A DNA stretch of 46,347 bases from Clostridiales bacterium (GCA_017649745.1 JAGCGE010000310.1:1-46347), one strand, 5' to 3'; shown: positions 23,545 through 33,289, numbered from the stretch's first letter. Translations and numbers: made by a program. The notes: a model not told the origin generated them from the sequence alone.

Positions 23545-24566
23545 TCCATCTCGTTAATGACCGTAATGAGGGCATCGTGGTCTGAAAGCTCCATCTGCTT
23601 GATGGAAGGTTCTAAGACTTTGGTTTTGATCTTATCCGTGAGTTCTGCAAATCTGTTCACATAAAAGTAATCCAAGACATTTTGGATTCCTGTCGGCCTT
23701 GTGAGATCATCAATGATCTTGGTATCCCACATGTAGGTATTAAGGCTTTTGATCTGTTCTTCAAAAGGCCCGCCGAGGTATGCATTCAAGTCGCCTGCAA
23801 GGCAGAATTTCTGCTTCTTGTTGTGGTAGTATTGTGCGACATTTATGATACAGTTCCACATCTTTTCGGCCATGTTCACTCTGTCGGACTGAGCGCTGAA
23901 GATCTGTGGTACCCATGCGTTGATCATAACGTAGTCGTCGACTTCGATCATGTTGTATCTCAACTTGTAATACGATTCATTACTAAGGCGTTTGGACTGT
24001 ATATGGTTTATATTCTTGCCAAGTAAAGTGATGCAGATGTAGTTATTGAAATCTTCAGATTCTTTATAACTTATCGGAAAGACAGGAACGTAGTAATCTC
24101 CAAGTTCTTTCATAAAAGCATTGAGAAAACAGTTTTCATCTCCTGCACGAAATTCCTGCAACAGCAGTATGTCAGGCAATACCTTCTTAACCTCCTTTGC
24201 AATGCCTTTAAGTCTGGAGACAAAATCTCGGCTCATGGCCTTAAACCCTTTGACATTCTGGCTCATCAAGATCCTCTCTTTGCGATTATTATGAACCTTG
24301 ACAAGTGCACATATAAGCATCGAGTACGAGACAAAGATCCCGTACTTGTTTCTGATGAACTTTTTAAGTTCCCTAAGGTAATCCAGGTTTTCCTGGTCGA
24401 TCTTGACTCCGACCTTTTGACCATAGTTGATGCTCTTGTCCTTAAGAAGTCTTGGCCAGAACCTGTCCTGAACACTGTCGTCTTCTCGTATGATGTACAG
24501 AAACCGGTTGACGGATATGTGTGAACACAACTCTCTTGCTGATAATTTAATGCTGACAGTACGCAT
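23514..24566 (-). CDS. Endonuclease/exonuclease/phosphatase-family protein with an N-terminal helical domain
   Basis: A 350-residue protein. From about residue 98 it shows an EEP (DNase I-like) fold: 'DILLLQEFRAGDENCF' carries the metal-binding E, 'CLAGDLNAYLGGPFEEQ' the catalytic D and N, LDYFYVN follows, and LSDHDALI supplies the final D-H pair. The N-terminal 95 residues contain 'VGVKIDQENLDYLRELKKFI', which resembles a ribbon-helix-helix or similar small DNA-binding domain. The ATG at 24566 follows AAGGAG; the longer frame upstream lacks support. It could be a nuclease or a phosphoesterase; the substrate is open. Its 3' end overlaps the sigma factor gene. Confidence 0.8.
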   Translation of the reverse strand: MRTVSIKLSARELCSHISVNRFLYIIREDDSVQDRFWPRLLKDKSINYGQKVGVKIDQENLDYLRELKKFIRNKYGIFVSYSMLICALVKVHNNRKERILMSQNVKGFKAMSRDFVSRLKGIAKEVKKVLPDILLLQEFRAGDENCFLNAFMKELGDYYVPVFPISYKESEDFNNYICITLLGKNINHIQSKRLSNESYYKLRYNMIEVDDYVMINAWVPQIFSAQSDRVNMAEKMWNCIINVAQYYHNKKQKFCLAGDLNAYLGGPFEEQIKSLNTYMWDTKIIDDLTRPTGIQNVLDYFYVNRFAELTDKIKTKVLEPSIKQMELSDHDALITVINEMDYPFSPIASL

Positions 24567-24585
24567 GGTCGACTCCTTTTTTCTC

Positions 24586-24594
24586 ATCATATCA
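24586..24594 (-). promoter_or_regulatory. Extended -10 promoter (TGATATGAT, minus strand)
   Basis: On the minus strand TGATATGAT lies about 20 bases before the EEP gene's ATG. Same form as the other TGATAnnAT elements in the window. Confidence 0.45.
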
Positions 24595-24798
24595 ACAGGT
24601 GGATCCTTAAAAAGCGACAAAAAATACAAAAACCGACAATTTTGTCGTAACTCCTCGAAAACGCCTGCGACTGCGTGATCCTGGATTTTGAGATTGCTTA
24701 TCCAAACTCCATTTTTCGAAAAGATTAAATGCTTTAAGGATTTTTTAATAGTTGAACTTCAGAATAGAAAACGTAAATGATAAATGGAGGTAACAGGA

Positions 24799-25560
24799 AT
24801 GAGTACTGTTATAGAAACAAGGGATCTTTGTAAGACTTATATAGTTAATAAACAAAGTAATAACGTTCTTCAGAACGTAAACTTCAAAGTCGAGGAAGGC
24901 GAGTTCGTATCTGTCATGGGACCTTCAGGTTCTGGTAAGTCGACTCTCCTTTACACAGTAAGCGGAATGGATAACGTAACTGCCGGAAGTGTTTTCTTTG
25001 ACGGAGAAGAGATTTCCGCGATGAAAGATAAGCAGCTTATCAATCTGAGGCTTCTTAAGATGGGATTCGTTTTCCAGCAGATGTATATGATGAGAAAGCT
25101 CAGCATCATCGATAACATCATCCTTCCTGGTTTTCAGGCAAAGATAAGACCAAGGGAAGAGATCAGGAAAGACGCTGAAGATCTTATGCGAAAACTCGGT
25201 ATCATCGATGAAGCGGATCGTGAGATCACCGAAGTATCAGGCGGACAGCTCCAGAGAGCATGTCTTTGCAGAGCGCTCATCAATCATCCTAAGGTGATCT
25301 TTGCAGACGAGCCGACGGGAGCTCTTAACTCTAAGGCTTCAAGTGAAGTCATGGAGAGACTTCTTGATGCGAACCGCATGGGAACAACGATCCTCATGGT
25401 AACTCATAGCGAAAAAGTCGCATCGATATCCGACAGGGTCATCTATCTTGTGGACGGCAACATTCAGGGCGAACTCATTCTCGGAAAGATGGGAAGTAAA
25501 GAAGAGATCCCTGTAAGAGAACGTCAGGTAAGAAATTGGCTTGGAGAAATGGGTTGGTAA
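24799..25560 (+). CDS. ABC transporter ATP-binding protein (MacB/LolD type)
   Basis: A 253-residue ATPase: Walker A GPSGSGKST, Q-loop in 'VFQQMYMMRKLS', signature VSGGQLQRA, Walker B VIFADEPTGAL and the H-loop MVTHSE. It belongs to the MacB/LolD/BceA class that powers type VII exporters for lipoproteins, peptides or antibiotics rather than classic importers. The ATG at 24799 follows GGAGG at 24786-24790; the in-frame ATG at 24784 overlaps that site. The permease starts 2 bases after its stop, so the two form one transporter. Confidence 0.93.
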   Translation: MSTVIETRDLCKTYIVNKQSNNVLQNVNFKVEEGEFVSVMGPSGSGKSTLLYTVSGMDNVTAGSVFFDGEEISAMKDKQLINLRLLKMGFVFQQMYMMRKLSIIDNIILPGFQAKIRPREEIRKDAEDLMRKLGIIDEADREITEVSGGQLQRACLCRALINHPKVIFADEPTGALNSKASSEVMERLLDANRMGTTILMVTHSEKVASISDRVIYLVDGNIQGELILGKMGSKEEIPVRERQVRNWLGEMGW

Positions 25561-25561
25561 T

Positions 25562-27997
25562 ATGTATCTGAAGATGTTAAAAAGGGATATTAAGGATAAG
25601 CCGGGTCTTAATATCGTAGCTTTCATATTTATGATCTCGGCAGCGATGTTCATGGTCATCGGTTCGACTCTGCTCTATGCGCTTTTCGGAGGTGAGCAGA
25701 AGACGTATAACAAGTGCAATTCATCTGATGTTTATTTCATTATGGATCAGGATGTGTCTGACAAGGAAGGTCATGTAAATGCATTCTCTGAAGATCTCGA
25801 AAACATTGAGATCGTTACTGAAGCCAATCACGAAGAGATAGTGATGATTCAATTCACGGGAATTGAATTTCCGGATGCCAAGGATAATAAGGAAGTTCAT
25901 TATTCATCCAATATGATCATCACGGGAATGCCTGATGATTACGATATTCCGATCGATTCCAATAATGATTATTTCGAGGTGCCAAATGGCTGTATCTCGG
26001 TATCGCAAGTCCTCGCTAACAGGTTTGATCTGAAGGTAGGAGACAGGGTTCGTCTTACGACTCAGATGGGAAATGTCTATGAGTTTACTATATCGACGAT
26101 TTACAAAAATCCTGCTGCTTCTCAGCTCGACAGAATGTACCTTTCTGACAGTGACAAGGAAGTGTTCTACTCCGAATGTCCGGTCAAGACAGAGATGTTC
26201 AACACTAAGGTTACGCCTGGATTGGAAGATTATATTCTCAGCGTAAGAGATTATGCTACTGATCTCTTGCTCAAATATGAGGACTATCACGCTGACGGTT
26301 TTGCATCACGTGTCTTGTTCATCAATAACGACGGTCTTTTCGCGATCATCGTAACGACATGTATGCTCGTAGTTGCTGTTGCGATCATGGCAATGACTAT
26401 GATCACGATCGACTTCAGCCTTAAGTCGGCTATAAAGAGAGAAGAACGTGAGATCGGCATGATGAAAGCAATCGGTGTCTGGTCACTTTCATATAAGACG
26501 TTGTTCATTGTAAAGTATCTTTTCTTTGCGGTGGTTGGAGGCGCTATCGGACTTCCTCTGGGATTCTTACTTAGCAAGCTCCTGTTCAACAAGTTCGTTA
26601 TGTTCATTATGTATCCTGATGTGGTCATGATGGTTATTATCGGCCTGGCAACAAGTATCGCTACGATCTTGATCATTATCGTATTCAGTTTCTTCTCTTT
26701 AAGAAGGATGAATAAGATAAGTGTCATCGATGCGATTCACGGTGAGAACAGAGGTGAGAGATTTACTAGTCTTCCTGGTCTTTCTCTTAATCGAAAAAAA
26801 TATATGCCTGTTCCATTATTCCTGGCGATCAGTGATATATTGCGCGGCTTCAAAAGATATCTGCTTCTTATCCTTGCGTACATGCTCGGAATATGTATCG
26901 TTCTCTTCGTTGTAAGGCTTAATGATACGATCATGACTACCGATTACGCCTACACGTATTTTCAGAACGGAAGACTTGATTTCCTTGTAAAGATAGAAGA
27001 TTCGTACTATCAGAAACTCTATAGTGGAACGGGAAGTTTTGAAGGTGCGGTCGATACGATCAACAAGAACTTTGAGGATAATGATATCCCTGCCAAAATA
27101 ATCGTTGAGAAGACAGGTGCAGGTGTCATGAAGTATGACGGAGGCGAGACGGTCTGCGCGTTCAAGTGGCGCGATGCAGCATCCTCTGAGATCAGGTATC
27201 TTGAAGGAAATCCGCCTAAACTCCGTAACGAGATCGCTATTGGTTACTATGCTTCCAACGAGAGGAATATCAGGATCGGTGATACTGTAACCTTGCAGTA
27301 TGACAAATACGATGATGATCACATAACTTTCCATAAAGTTGAAGAATCATTTATCGTAACGGCACTCGTTGACCAATTCGGCACGCATACTACGACACTG
27401 TTCATGGGAGATGATTTTGAAGGATCGAAGGTCGTAAGCAGCGATTTCTTCAGCTGTAAGCTGGAGGCTCCTGCGTCACAGTACGAAGACTACATCAACA
27501 AGATGCAGGCGCTTTATCCGAACGGCGAAGTCACTGTCATGAGAAACAAAGAGATCATGCCTTATTATCTTACGGGATATCAGCAGATGTTCAGACTCAT
27601 CATCACTATCGTATCCATCATATGTGCAGGAGTCCTTTGTCTTCTTACAGCTCTTTACGAAAACATCTTCATAGACGAAGAAACATCAGACATCGCTCTT
27701 CTTAAGAGCATGGGATTCAGCAATGGTTCGATCCGCGCATGGCATTTCCTCAGATTGATGCTTCTTGCAGCATTTTCGATGGGATTAACGTATGTCTTTA
27801 TGGTGACGGGAGGCAATCTGTTTATAGGTGAACTCTTTAAGGGAATAATGAAGTGCGGCAGATTTAAACTGACAGTCGTGCATGTAAGTAATTTCATCAT
27901 ATTACCTGCTTGCGTGATCACAGGATTAGCGATCGTTACTTCCGTCATCACAAGCTTTACGGGCAATATCCAGATATGGAAAGTGAGAAACGAATAA
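25562..27997 (+). CDS. FtsX/MacB-type ABC transporter permease
   Basis: An 811-residue permease made of two FtsX-like units. The first helix (about 16-42) is followed by an extracellular domain of about 200 residues and three helices (about 263-290, 315-345, 355-385). The second half repeats this with a helix near 440, an extracellular domain and three final helices (about 685-800). The motifs 'EREIGMMKAIGVWSLS' and 'TSDIALLKSMGFSNGSIR' are the matching FtsX signatures of the two halves. It pairs with the ATPase just upstream and overlaps the downstream lipoprotein by one base. The extracellular domains suggest mechanotransmission or export at the membrane surface. Confidence 0.92.
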   Translation: MYLKMLKRDIKDKPGLNIVAFIFMISAAMFMVIGSTLLYALFGGEQKTYNKCNSSDVYFIMDQDVSDKEGHVNAFSEDLENIEIVTEANHEEIVMIQFTGIEFPDAKDNKEVHYSSNMIITGMPDDYDIPIDSNNDYFEVPNGCISVSQVLANRFDLKVGDRVRLTTQMGNVYEFTISTIYKNPAASQLDRMYLSDSDKEVFYSECPVKTEMFNTKVTPGLEDYILSVRDYATDLLLKYEDYHADGFASRVLFINNDGLFAIIVTTCMLVVAVAIMAMTMITIDFSLKSAIKREEREIGMMKAIGVWSLSYKTLFIVKYLFFAVVGGAIGLPLGFLLSKLLFNKFVMFIMYPDVVMMVIIGLATSIATILIIIVFSFFSLRRMNKISVIDAIHGENRGERFTSLPGLSLNRKKYMPVPLFLAISDILRGFKRYLLLILAYMLGICIVLFVVRLNDTIMTTDYAYTYFQNGRLDFLVKIEDSYYQKLYSGTGSFEGAVDTINKNFEDNDIPAKIIVEKTGAGVMKYDGGETVCAFKWRDAASSEIRYLEGNPPKLRNEIAIGYYASNERNIRIGDTVTLQYDKYDDDHITFHKVEESFIVTALVDQFGTHTTTLFMGDDFEGSKVVSSDFFSCKLEAPASQYEDYINKMQALYPNGEVTVMRNKEIMPYYLTGYQQMFRLIITIVSIICAGVLCLLTALYENIFIDEETSDIALLKSMGFSNGSIRAWHFLRLMLLAAFSMGLTYVFMVTGGNLFIGELFKGIMKCGRFKLTVVHVSNFIILPACVITGLAIVTSVITSFTGNIQIWKVRNE

Positions 27998-29391
27998 TGA
28001 AAAAGTTAACAAAGATAATTTCAATGATCCTTTTATCAGCGACTGTTCTTACAGGCTGCGGTAATGCTGCAACACTTTCTATAAACGAAGCAGCGGTAAT
28101 GACTCCGGTAGATTCTTTCTATACCGATGAGGTCCGTGAGTATACGGATGAAGGTACGATAGAAGAACCAGAGATGATAATCTCTTCAGATGACGGGCTT
28201 TGCGTAATCAGGAAGATGCCTAGCTATTTCGATATCACCTTAGATTATGAGAAAGGCGACAGAGCAAGTGTCGGCAGAGCTTACGGAACGCTTATAAGGG
28301 AGAAGCTTCCTGACTTCGTTCCGATGTTCGAACCTTATATCTATGAGAATATCAAGGTTGCATATGACGGAGAGTACTCTGTAGATGCGCTCGAAAACAG
28401 ATTGCAGATTCTTTTCTCATCACTAAGGCCTGAGTATCAGGAGGAGATAACTGCTTTTGCAGAAGGACTTTCCAATGGTGTCAGAGGATTTGCTGAAGAT
28501 GGTGTATTAAGCTATGAAGAAGTATGCATCATGCAGATGATCCCTGATGCTCTTCGTCCTACTTGCTGCAGCGCTCTCTCGTTGTGGGGTTCTAAGACTG
28601 AGACTGGTGACAGATTGACACTTCGTAATCTTGAATGGAATCTCGGATCTGACAATCAGATGGGAAAGGTTCAGGCTGTAACTCGTATGAAGAACGGATA
28701 CAGAAGTATCACGGCTTTTTCAGTTCTGGGACTTCTCGACATCATCTCAGGAATAAACGATGACGGAGTCTTTGCAGCGATTCTCGATGTAGGTTCAGTC
28801 CAGGAAGAACCGTTTATTTTCGAAGGTAAGAAGTGCTATACGATGGAGCTTCGTTATGCTCTTGAGGAATACTCGACGGCACGTGAGCTTGGCGAGTTCA
28901 TGGTAGGTGAGAGCGGTGACTTCACATGGTGTCATAACCTTATCATCTCAGATGAGAGTGACTCTTTCTGTGCTGAAGACTGTGTAAGTCAGGTTGTGGA
29001 AAAGGGCATGGGCAAGTCGATCCTTCGTGATTGCGATACTCCTATCCTCAAGGGATTAAGCTGGGACAGCAGTGATTCGCTTTGTGTGGTGAACTCGTTT
29101 GCAGCAGAAGGCAATCAGGATGGTTTCACGGGATCTGGTTCCAACACGATCAGATTCGCGAAGTATAACGAGTGGGTCAAGGCAAAAGATAAGTTCTCAG
29201 CCAAGGATCTAAAAGACATGATCACTCAGGAAAAGGTTGATCAGTATACTGTTCAAAATGTTCACGGAAAGGGCAGCGCTCAGCTCATTATAGTTGATTA
29301 TCACGCAGGGACTGTGCAGATAGCATTTAGCGGACCTGACGGTGTTACGGATAAACCGGACTTTATAGAAGTAGACAGATTCGGGACATAA
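27997..29391 (+). CDS. Ntn-hydrolase-like lipoprotein (C45/acyltransferase type)
   Basis: A 464-residue lipoprotein (signal peptide ends in LTGC). It resembles the C45-type N-terminal-nucleophile hydrolases (isopenicillin N acyltransferase, phospholipase B-like): 'PTCCSALSLWGSKTETGD' carries the candidate autoprocessing site T189/C190/C191 and is followed by 'LTLRNLEWNLGSDNQM', matching the family's RN-D/E-W element. The preceding residues (about 80-185) would be the pro-segment. These enzymes cleave or form amide bonds on acyl, lipid or peptide substrates. The one-base overlap with the permease (TAATGA) makes it part of the exporter operon, so it may process or detoxify the transported compound. 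Confidence 0.78.
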   Translation: MKKLTKIISMILLSATVLTGCGNAATLSINEAAVMTPVDSFYTDEVREYTDEGTIEEPEMIISSDDGLCVIRKMPSYFDITLDYEKGDRASVGRAYGTLIREKLPDFVPMFEPYIYENIKVAYDGEYSVDALENRLQILFSSLRPEYQEEITAFAEGLSNGVRGFAEDGVLSYEEVCIMQMIPDALRPTCCSALSLWGSKTETGDRLTLRNLEWNLGSDNQMGKVQAVTRMKNGYRSITAFSVLGLLDIISGINDDGVFAAILDVGSVQEEPFIFEGKKCYTMELRYALEEYSTARELGEFMVGESGDFTWCHNLIISDESDSFCAEDCVSQVVEKGMGKSILRDCDTPILKGLSWDSSDSLCVVNSFAAEGNQDGFTGSGSNTIRFAKYNEWVKAKDKFSAKDLKDMITQEKVDQYTVQNVHGKGSAQLIIVDYHAGTVQIAFSGPDGVTDKPDFIEVDRFGT

Positions 29392-29404
29392 GGTACATAG
29401 AAAA

Positions 29405-29436
29405 ACAGCCGTGGTCAGTATTCTGATCACGGCTGT
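29405..29436 (-). terminator. Terminator between convergent genes
   Basis: A 14-bp stem ACAGCCGTGGTCAG / CTGATCACGGCTGT (one G-T pair) with a TATT loop. On the minus strand it is followed by TTTTTC, so it mainly ends the small membrane protein gene. It may also stop the exporter operon transcript. Confidence 0.85.
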
Positions 29437-29451
29437 AATCATCTTTATCGA

Positions 29452-29793
29452 TCAATATCCTCCGCCCGAAAAGATGAAGACGGATACCCATGTGAGCATG
29501 AAGACTATTGATAAGGCCAGTATTCCGATAGCGATACGAAGTACTACCCTCAGCCATTTTCGCTTGGAATGGATAGGCTTAAAAATCAGATAGAATATGA
29601 AACTTACCGCAAATATCGCGAAATTGACGAAAAGGAAGATGCATAGGAGTTCCATTGTACTCCAATAGCTGTGAGGCAGGATTTCTATGCTGACATGTTC
29701 CTTGGGATATACAAAATAAACGATCCACGAAAGCGCAATAAGTACGAATGCTATTATAGGTACTTTGCTTAATATTCTTCTAGTTTTCTCCAT
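29452..29793 (-). CDS. Small three-helix membrane protein
   Basis: A 113-residue hydrophobic protein with helices at about 11-28, 48-72 and 87-108, and a Gly-rich end (FSGGGY). The ATG at 29793 has a GAGAG-type site about 11 bases upstream. The longer version beginning at 29838 would start inside the TATAAT box of this gene's likely promoter, so I reject it. Divergent from the lipoprotein gene at 29890. No family recognised. Confidence 0.6.
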   Translation of the reverse strand: MEKTRRILSKVPIIAFVLIALSWIVYFVYPKEHVSIEILPHSYWSTMELLCIFLFVNFAIFAVSFIFYLIFKPIHSKRKWLRVVLRIAIGILALSIVFMLTWVSVFIFSGGGY

Positions 29794-29836
29794 TGTACTT
29801 ATATCTCTCAAATTCTCTTTATCTTCTTTTTTCGAC

Positions 29837-29861
29837 ATTATAGCACTTAGTGTGATATAGT
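29837..29861. promoter_or_regulatory. Overlapping divergent promoters
   Basis: Minus strand: TATAAT at 29842-29837 for the small membrane protein. Plus strand: TGATATAGT (-10 at 29856-29861), 28 bases before the lipoprotein start. Only 13 bases separate the two -10 boxes, so polymerase binding should be mutually exclusive. Confidence 0.5.
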
Positions 29862-29889
29862 GAATAAGGTTTTTTATTGGAGGTTTTGT

Positions 29890-31122
29890 ATGAAATTCAG
29901 AAAACTGACTGCGGCAGTTTTGTGCTTATTTATTTTGTCATTATTTTGCGGTTGTGATAAGTCAAACGCTACAGAAACTAAAGATACAACTGAAGATACA
30001 ACTACCGAAGAGGTCGTTACAACCACGACAGAGACTGAAATTACGGAATCTTCGTCTGATACAGAGATTCCTGAAGAAACCGAAGAGAATGAATATATCA
30101 AAGAGCCTTTTTATAACAATTATGCTGGAGACGAGAGTGAATTCAGTGAGATTTACTCTGAATTCAGAGAATATGCAACAGCTCTTCATGAGGAGGACGA
30201 CAGTCTTCTTTTCGGATACGGATATAATACTGCAGGCGAAATAATATGGGAGAATGTTCTTCTTACATATGACGGTACAACTGTAAGAGCTTATCGTGAT
30301 AATGACGGTAAGGTGGAAGAAGTCGAACAGGAATACTACGGATATAACGAGGATGAGTGGAAACCTGAGACATTCCTCATGCCATATGACGTTTTCATGG
30401 ATTTTCCTTGTCTTGATAGTTTCCCGGAATTTAATGATGGGGGAATGAATCCTAGTCGTACGATGGATGCGAATACTATCTTTGATCCTCTAGAAGACGG
30501 TGAATATGGCGGATGGTACTATGCTTTCTCTTCTGATATGAAGTATATCTACTGTTCAGTCGGAATAGCGACTACTATCAATAAGACTCCTGAGGAATGC
30601 CTGAACCTTAAAGAAGGCGATGAGGTCAAGATCGGAGATGAAACACTGGAAGTGACTTCAGTTTATGACGGTTCAGAAGACATTTTTTCGCAGGGAAATT
30701 TCACGGCTGTTCTTGGTAACATTGACGAAGGAGGTTACTTTGTAGTAGTTCATACTGATGATACTGGCGCAGCAGAAAAGGCTGCGGTCTTTAGCTGTTT
30801 TGGTAATCCTTCTTACTCAACGATGAATCTTAAGAAGGTTCCTATCGCAGATGATGCGCAGTTAAAGATCAGTGTTTATCTTGATCCGTATTCACTTGGA
30901 GGAGAATCCTCGATCGAGACTATAAAAGGCTCTGAACTTAAGGAATATGTTTCTGATTGGCTTGAACGTTCATCTGGGGCAGTTGTCTACGAAGATGGAG
31001 GAATCGGTATCAACGGCAGCGCAACTTTAGGCTTTGGCGTCGACGAAGACGGAATGCCTGAGTCTGTTGTTATTAAGGATGGTGAGATCGTCTATATGGC
31101 ACTCAGTATATATTATTATTAA
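29890..31122 (+). CDS. Lipoprotein with a Thr/Glu-rich linker, unknown function
   Basis: A 410-residue lipoprotein (signal ends in FCGC). A low-complexity Thr/Glu linker (about 22-67) spaces the body from the membrane. The body (about 70-410) is acidic and rich in beta-type segments; no enzyme motif is visible. The start follows GGAGGT and the in-frame ATG-like start at 29860 lies before that site. It is followed 27 bases later by the esterase/DUF4214 gene, probably co-transcribed, which suggests a shared surface role. Confidence 0.7.
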   Translation: MKFRKLTAAVLCLFILSLFCGCDKSNATETKDTTEDTTTEEVVTTTTETEITESSSDTEIPEETEENEYIKEPFYNNYAGDESEFSEIYSEFREYATALHEEDDSLLFGYGYNTAGEIIWENVLLTYDGTTVRAYRDNDGKVEEVEQEYYGYNEDEWKPETFLMPYDVFMDFPCLDSFPEFNDGGMNPSRTMDANTIFDPLEDGEYGGWYYAFSSDMKYIYCSVGIATTINKTPEECLNLKEGDEVKIGDETLEVTSVYDGSEDIFSQGNFTAVLGNIDEGGYFVVVHTDDTGAAEKAAVFSCFGNPSYSTMNLKKVPIADDAQLKISVYLDPYSLGGESSIETIKGSELKEYVSDWLERSSGAVVYEDGGIGINGSATLGFGVDEDGMPESVVIKDGEIVYMALSIYYY

Positions 31123-31149
31123 TCATCGTTTCATTTGGGGAGGTTTGAA

Positions 31150-33264
31150 ATGAGAAAAACACTATTGAGACTGGTCTCCTTTATGTTGACAGTCGTACTT
31201 GTCGCGACAGGACTTATTTTCGCGAAGACTGACGATGTGAAGGCATCAGCAAACGTAACTTACACGATCACCACTTATGGTGAAGAGGGCACGGATTACT
31301 TCGGATATATCCTGACCCCTGACGTTGATCATAACGTTCAGGCTCTGATCTATATCCATGGTAACGGCGGTATCTCGAAAAATGGTCAATTCTGGCCTGA
31401 CAGGATCAAGTCAGAGATGGAGAAGTGGACCGCTTTGGGCTACATCGAGCCTATGGTCGTAATCGTTCCTAAGGCTAACATTGGTGATGACAACAATCAA
31501 AAAGGCAACAAGATGAAAGTGTTTGTTGATGAACAATTCGAGACACTTCTTGACAGCGCTATCTCAGGATCTATCAGCAGTAAGATCGACACATCCAAAG
31601 ATGTAGTTGTGACAGGTCTTTCGATGGGCGGAGCGGCTGCTCTTTATGCAGGCGTTAAGTTCCGTGACAGGATCAAGAATGTTGGTGCATTTAGCCCTGC
31701 TAATGACTTTAAATACTATTGGGATAAGACAAGCGGTTGGGTCAAGGATAGCGAGATCATTTTCTCTGATGAACCGAATTCACATTACCTTGTTGGTGCA
31801 AGTCTTGATGAGAATGATGGTCTTCACTATGCGGTCGCAGAACATGTCTATAGTGTTTGTGGTGAGAAATACGGTTTCAAGCGTTACTATCTTGAAGGAT
31901 ATGATCATACTTGGGATCTTTTCATGATGGAACTTTTCTATTATCTCTATTATGTTCAGAATGATGTAGTTCCAACGAAAGATATGCGTACTCAGGCAGC
32001 TGCTAAGGATGTCAGCGTTCTTGACGGAACTGTAAGTATCAGCGGAACAGCAGTATGCGGTCAGACTTTAACAGCTAATGTATCTGGAAGCAGTGCTACA
32101 AATCTTACATATCAGTGGACAAGAGACGGTGCTGCTATAAGCGGAGCAACAAGTAAGACATATACTCTTACTGCTTCTGATGTCGATAAGACTATCGCTT
32201 GTGAAGTCAGGAGTTCATCTTTTAACGGTTATATCGAAGGAAAAATGTCTTCCAAGGTTACTAAGATCACGGGCCCTGATATGCCTTCAGGTATTGAGAC
32301 ATTTAAGCCTTCTGTTCTTGGTGCCGGTGACGGTAAAATCACAGGTGTAGATAAGACAATGGAGTATTCTTCAGATATTAATTTCACGAATGCTACACCT
32401 TGTACATCCAACGAGATAACGGGTCTTTATGCAGGTGATTACTACATAAGGATCGCAGAGACTTCTACAACTTATGCCGGAACAGCTAAGAAGGTCACCG
32501 TATATCCTGGACCTGAAAAGACGAATGAAGCTTCTTTCGAGGATCTGGTCGAAAGACTTTATCATGTTGCTCTTAACAGAGACTCTGATCCTGACGGACT
32601 TAATTACTGGTCAACAGAAGTCGGAAGCGGACACCTCACAGGAGGTGATTGTGCTGCTTCATTCTTAATCTCTTCTGAGTTCCTCGACAAGAAACTTTCA
32701 AATGAAGAATTCATAGAGGTTTTGTACAATACATTCTTCGGACGTGCATCTGATGCTGAAGGTAAGGCATACTGGAAGTATTATCTTGATAATAAGATCC
32801 TAACTAAGGAAGAGATCATTCGAAGTTTCATCAATTCTACAGAATGGTGCAATATCTGCGCTTTCTATGGCGTTAAGTCCGGCGCTCCAACGGCTAAAGC
32901 TACAGAGCCTTCCAATAATGCTAAGAGATTTGCAGAGCGTCTTTACACCAAGTGCCTTGGCAGAGACGCTGAGGAAGAAGGGCTCATGTTCTGGTCCCTC
33001 TCTCTTACGAATCTTGAGGTCACAGGAACAGTTGCTGCATACAAGTTCTTTACTTCTCAGGAATTCATCGGATACGGACTTCCTGATGACGTATATATTG
33101 AGAGGCTTTATGAGACATTCATGGGTCGTGCTTCTGACGCAGAAGGTAAGGCATACTGGCTGAATGAACTCAAAAATGGCAAGAAACGTGACGACGTTTT
33201 CTATGGTTTTGCTAATTCTCAGGAGTTTGAGATCATCTGCAACAGCTACGGCATAGAAAGATAA
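31150..33264 (+). CDS. Secreted esterase-like protein with Ig-like and DUF4214 domains
   Basis: A 704-residue secreted protein: signal peptide (1-32); alpha/beta-hydrolase esterase domain (about 35-275) with 'ALIYIHGNGG' (oxyanion region), nucleophile S158 in GLSMGGAAA and catalytic H253 in YDHTWD; a bacterial Ig-like domain (about 295-375, 'LTYQWTRDGAAISGATSKTY'); a short beta domain; then two DUF4214 units (about 465-700) with four copies of the motif GRxxDxxGxxYW. The catalytic domain resembles feruloyl/acetyl esterase-type enzymes acting on polysaccharide side groups. DUF4214 probably anchors or displays the protein. Strong GGGGAGG site before the ATG at 31150. Confidence 0.85.
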   Translation: MRKTLLRLVSFMLTVVLVATGLIFAKTDDVKASANVTYTITTYGEEGTDYFGYILTPDVDHNVQALIYIHGNGGISKNGQFWPDRIKSEMEKWTALGYIEPMVVIVPKANIGDDNNQKGNKMKVFVDEQFETLLDSAISGSISSKIDTSKDVVVTGLSMGGAAALYAGVKFRDRIKNVGAFSPANDFKYYWDKTSGWVKDSEIIFSDEPNSHYLVGASLDENDGLHYAVAEHVYSVCGEKYGFKRYYLEGYDHTWDLFMMELFYYLYYVQNDVVPTKDMRTQAAAKDVSVLDGTVSISGTAVCGQTLTANVSGSSATNLTYQWTRDGAAISGATSKTYTLTASDVDKTIACEVRSSSFNGYIEGKMSSKVTKITGPDMPSGIETFKPSVLGAGDGKITGVDKTMEYSSDINFTNATPCTSNEITGLYAGDYYIRIAETSTTYAGTAKKVTVYPGPEKTNEASFEDLVERLYHVALNRDSDPDGLNYWSTEVGSGHLTGGDCAASFLISSEFLDKKLSNEEFIEVLYNTFFGRASDAEGKAYWKYYLDNKILTKEEIIRSFINSTEWCNICAFYGVKSGAPTAKATEPSNNAKRFAERLYTKCLGRDAEEEGLMFWSLSLTNLEVTGTVAAYKFFTSQEFIGYGLPDDVYIERLYETFMGRASDAEGKAYWLNELKNGKKRDDVFYGFANSQEFEIICNSYGIER

Positions 33265-33289
33265 TCCGCATCTAAGTTCGTTATTAAGA

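Noticed and set aside
19206..27997. Two-component system plus ABC exporter as a Bce-type resistance module
   Set aside because: The kinase has a large extracellular segment unlike BceS, and other genes separate it from the exporter; the permease looks like a duplicated FtsX rather than BceB.
29794..29838. Upstream start for the small minus-strand membrane protein
   Set aside because: The codon lies inside the likely -10 box and has no ribosome binding site.
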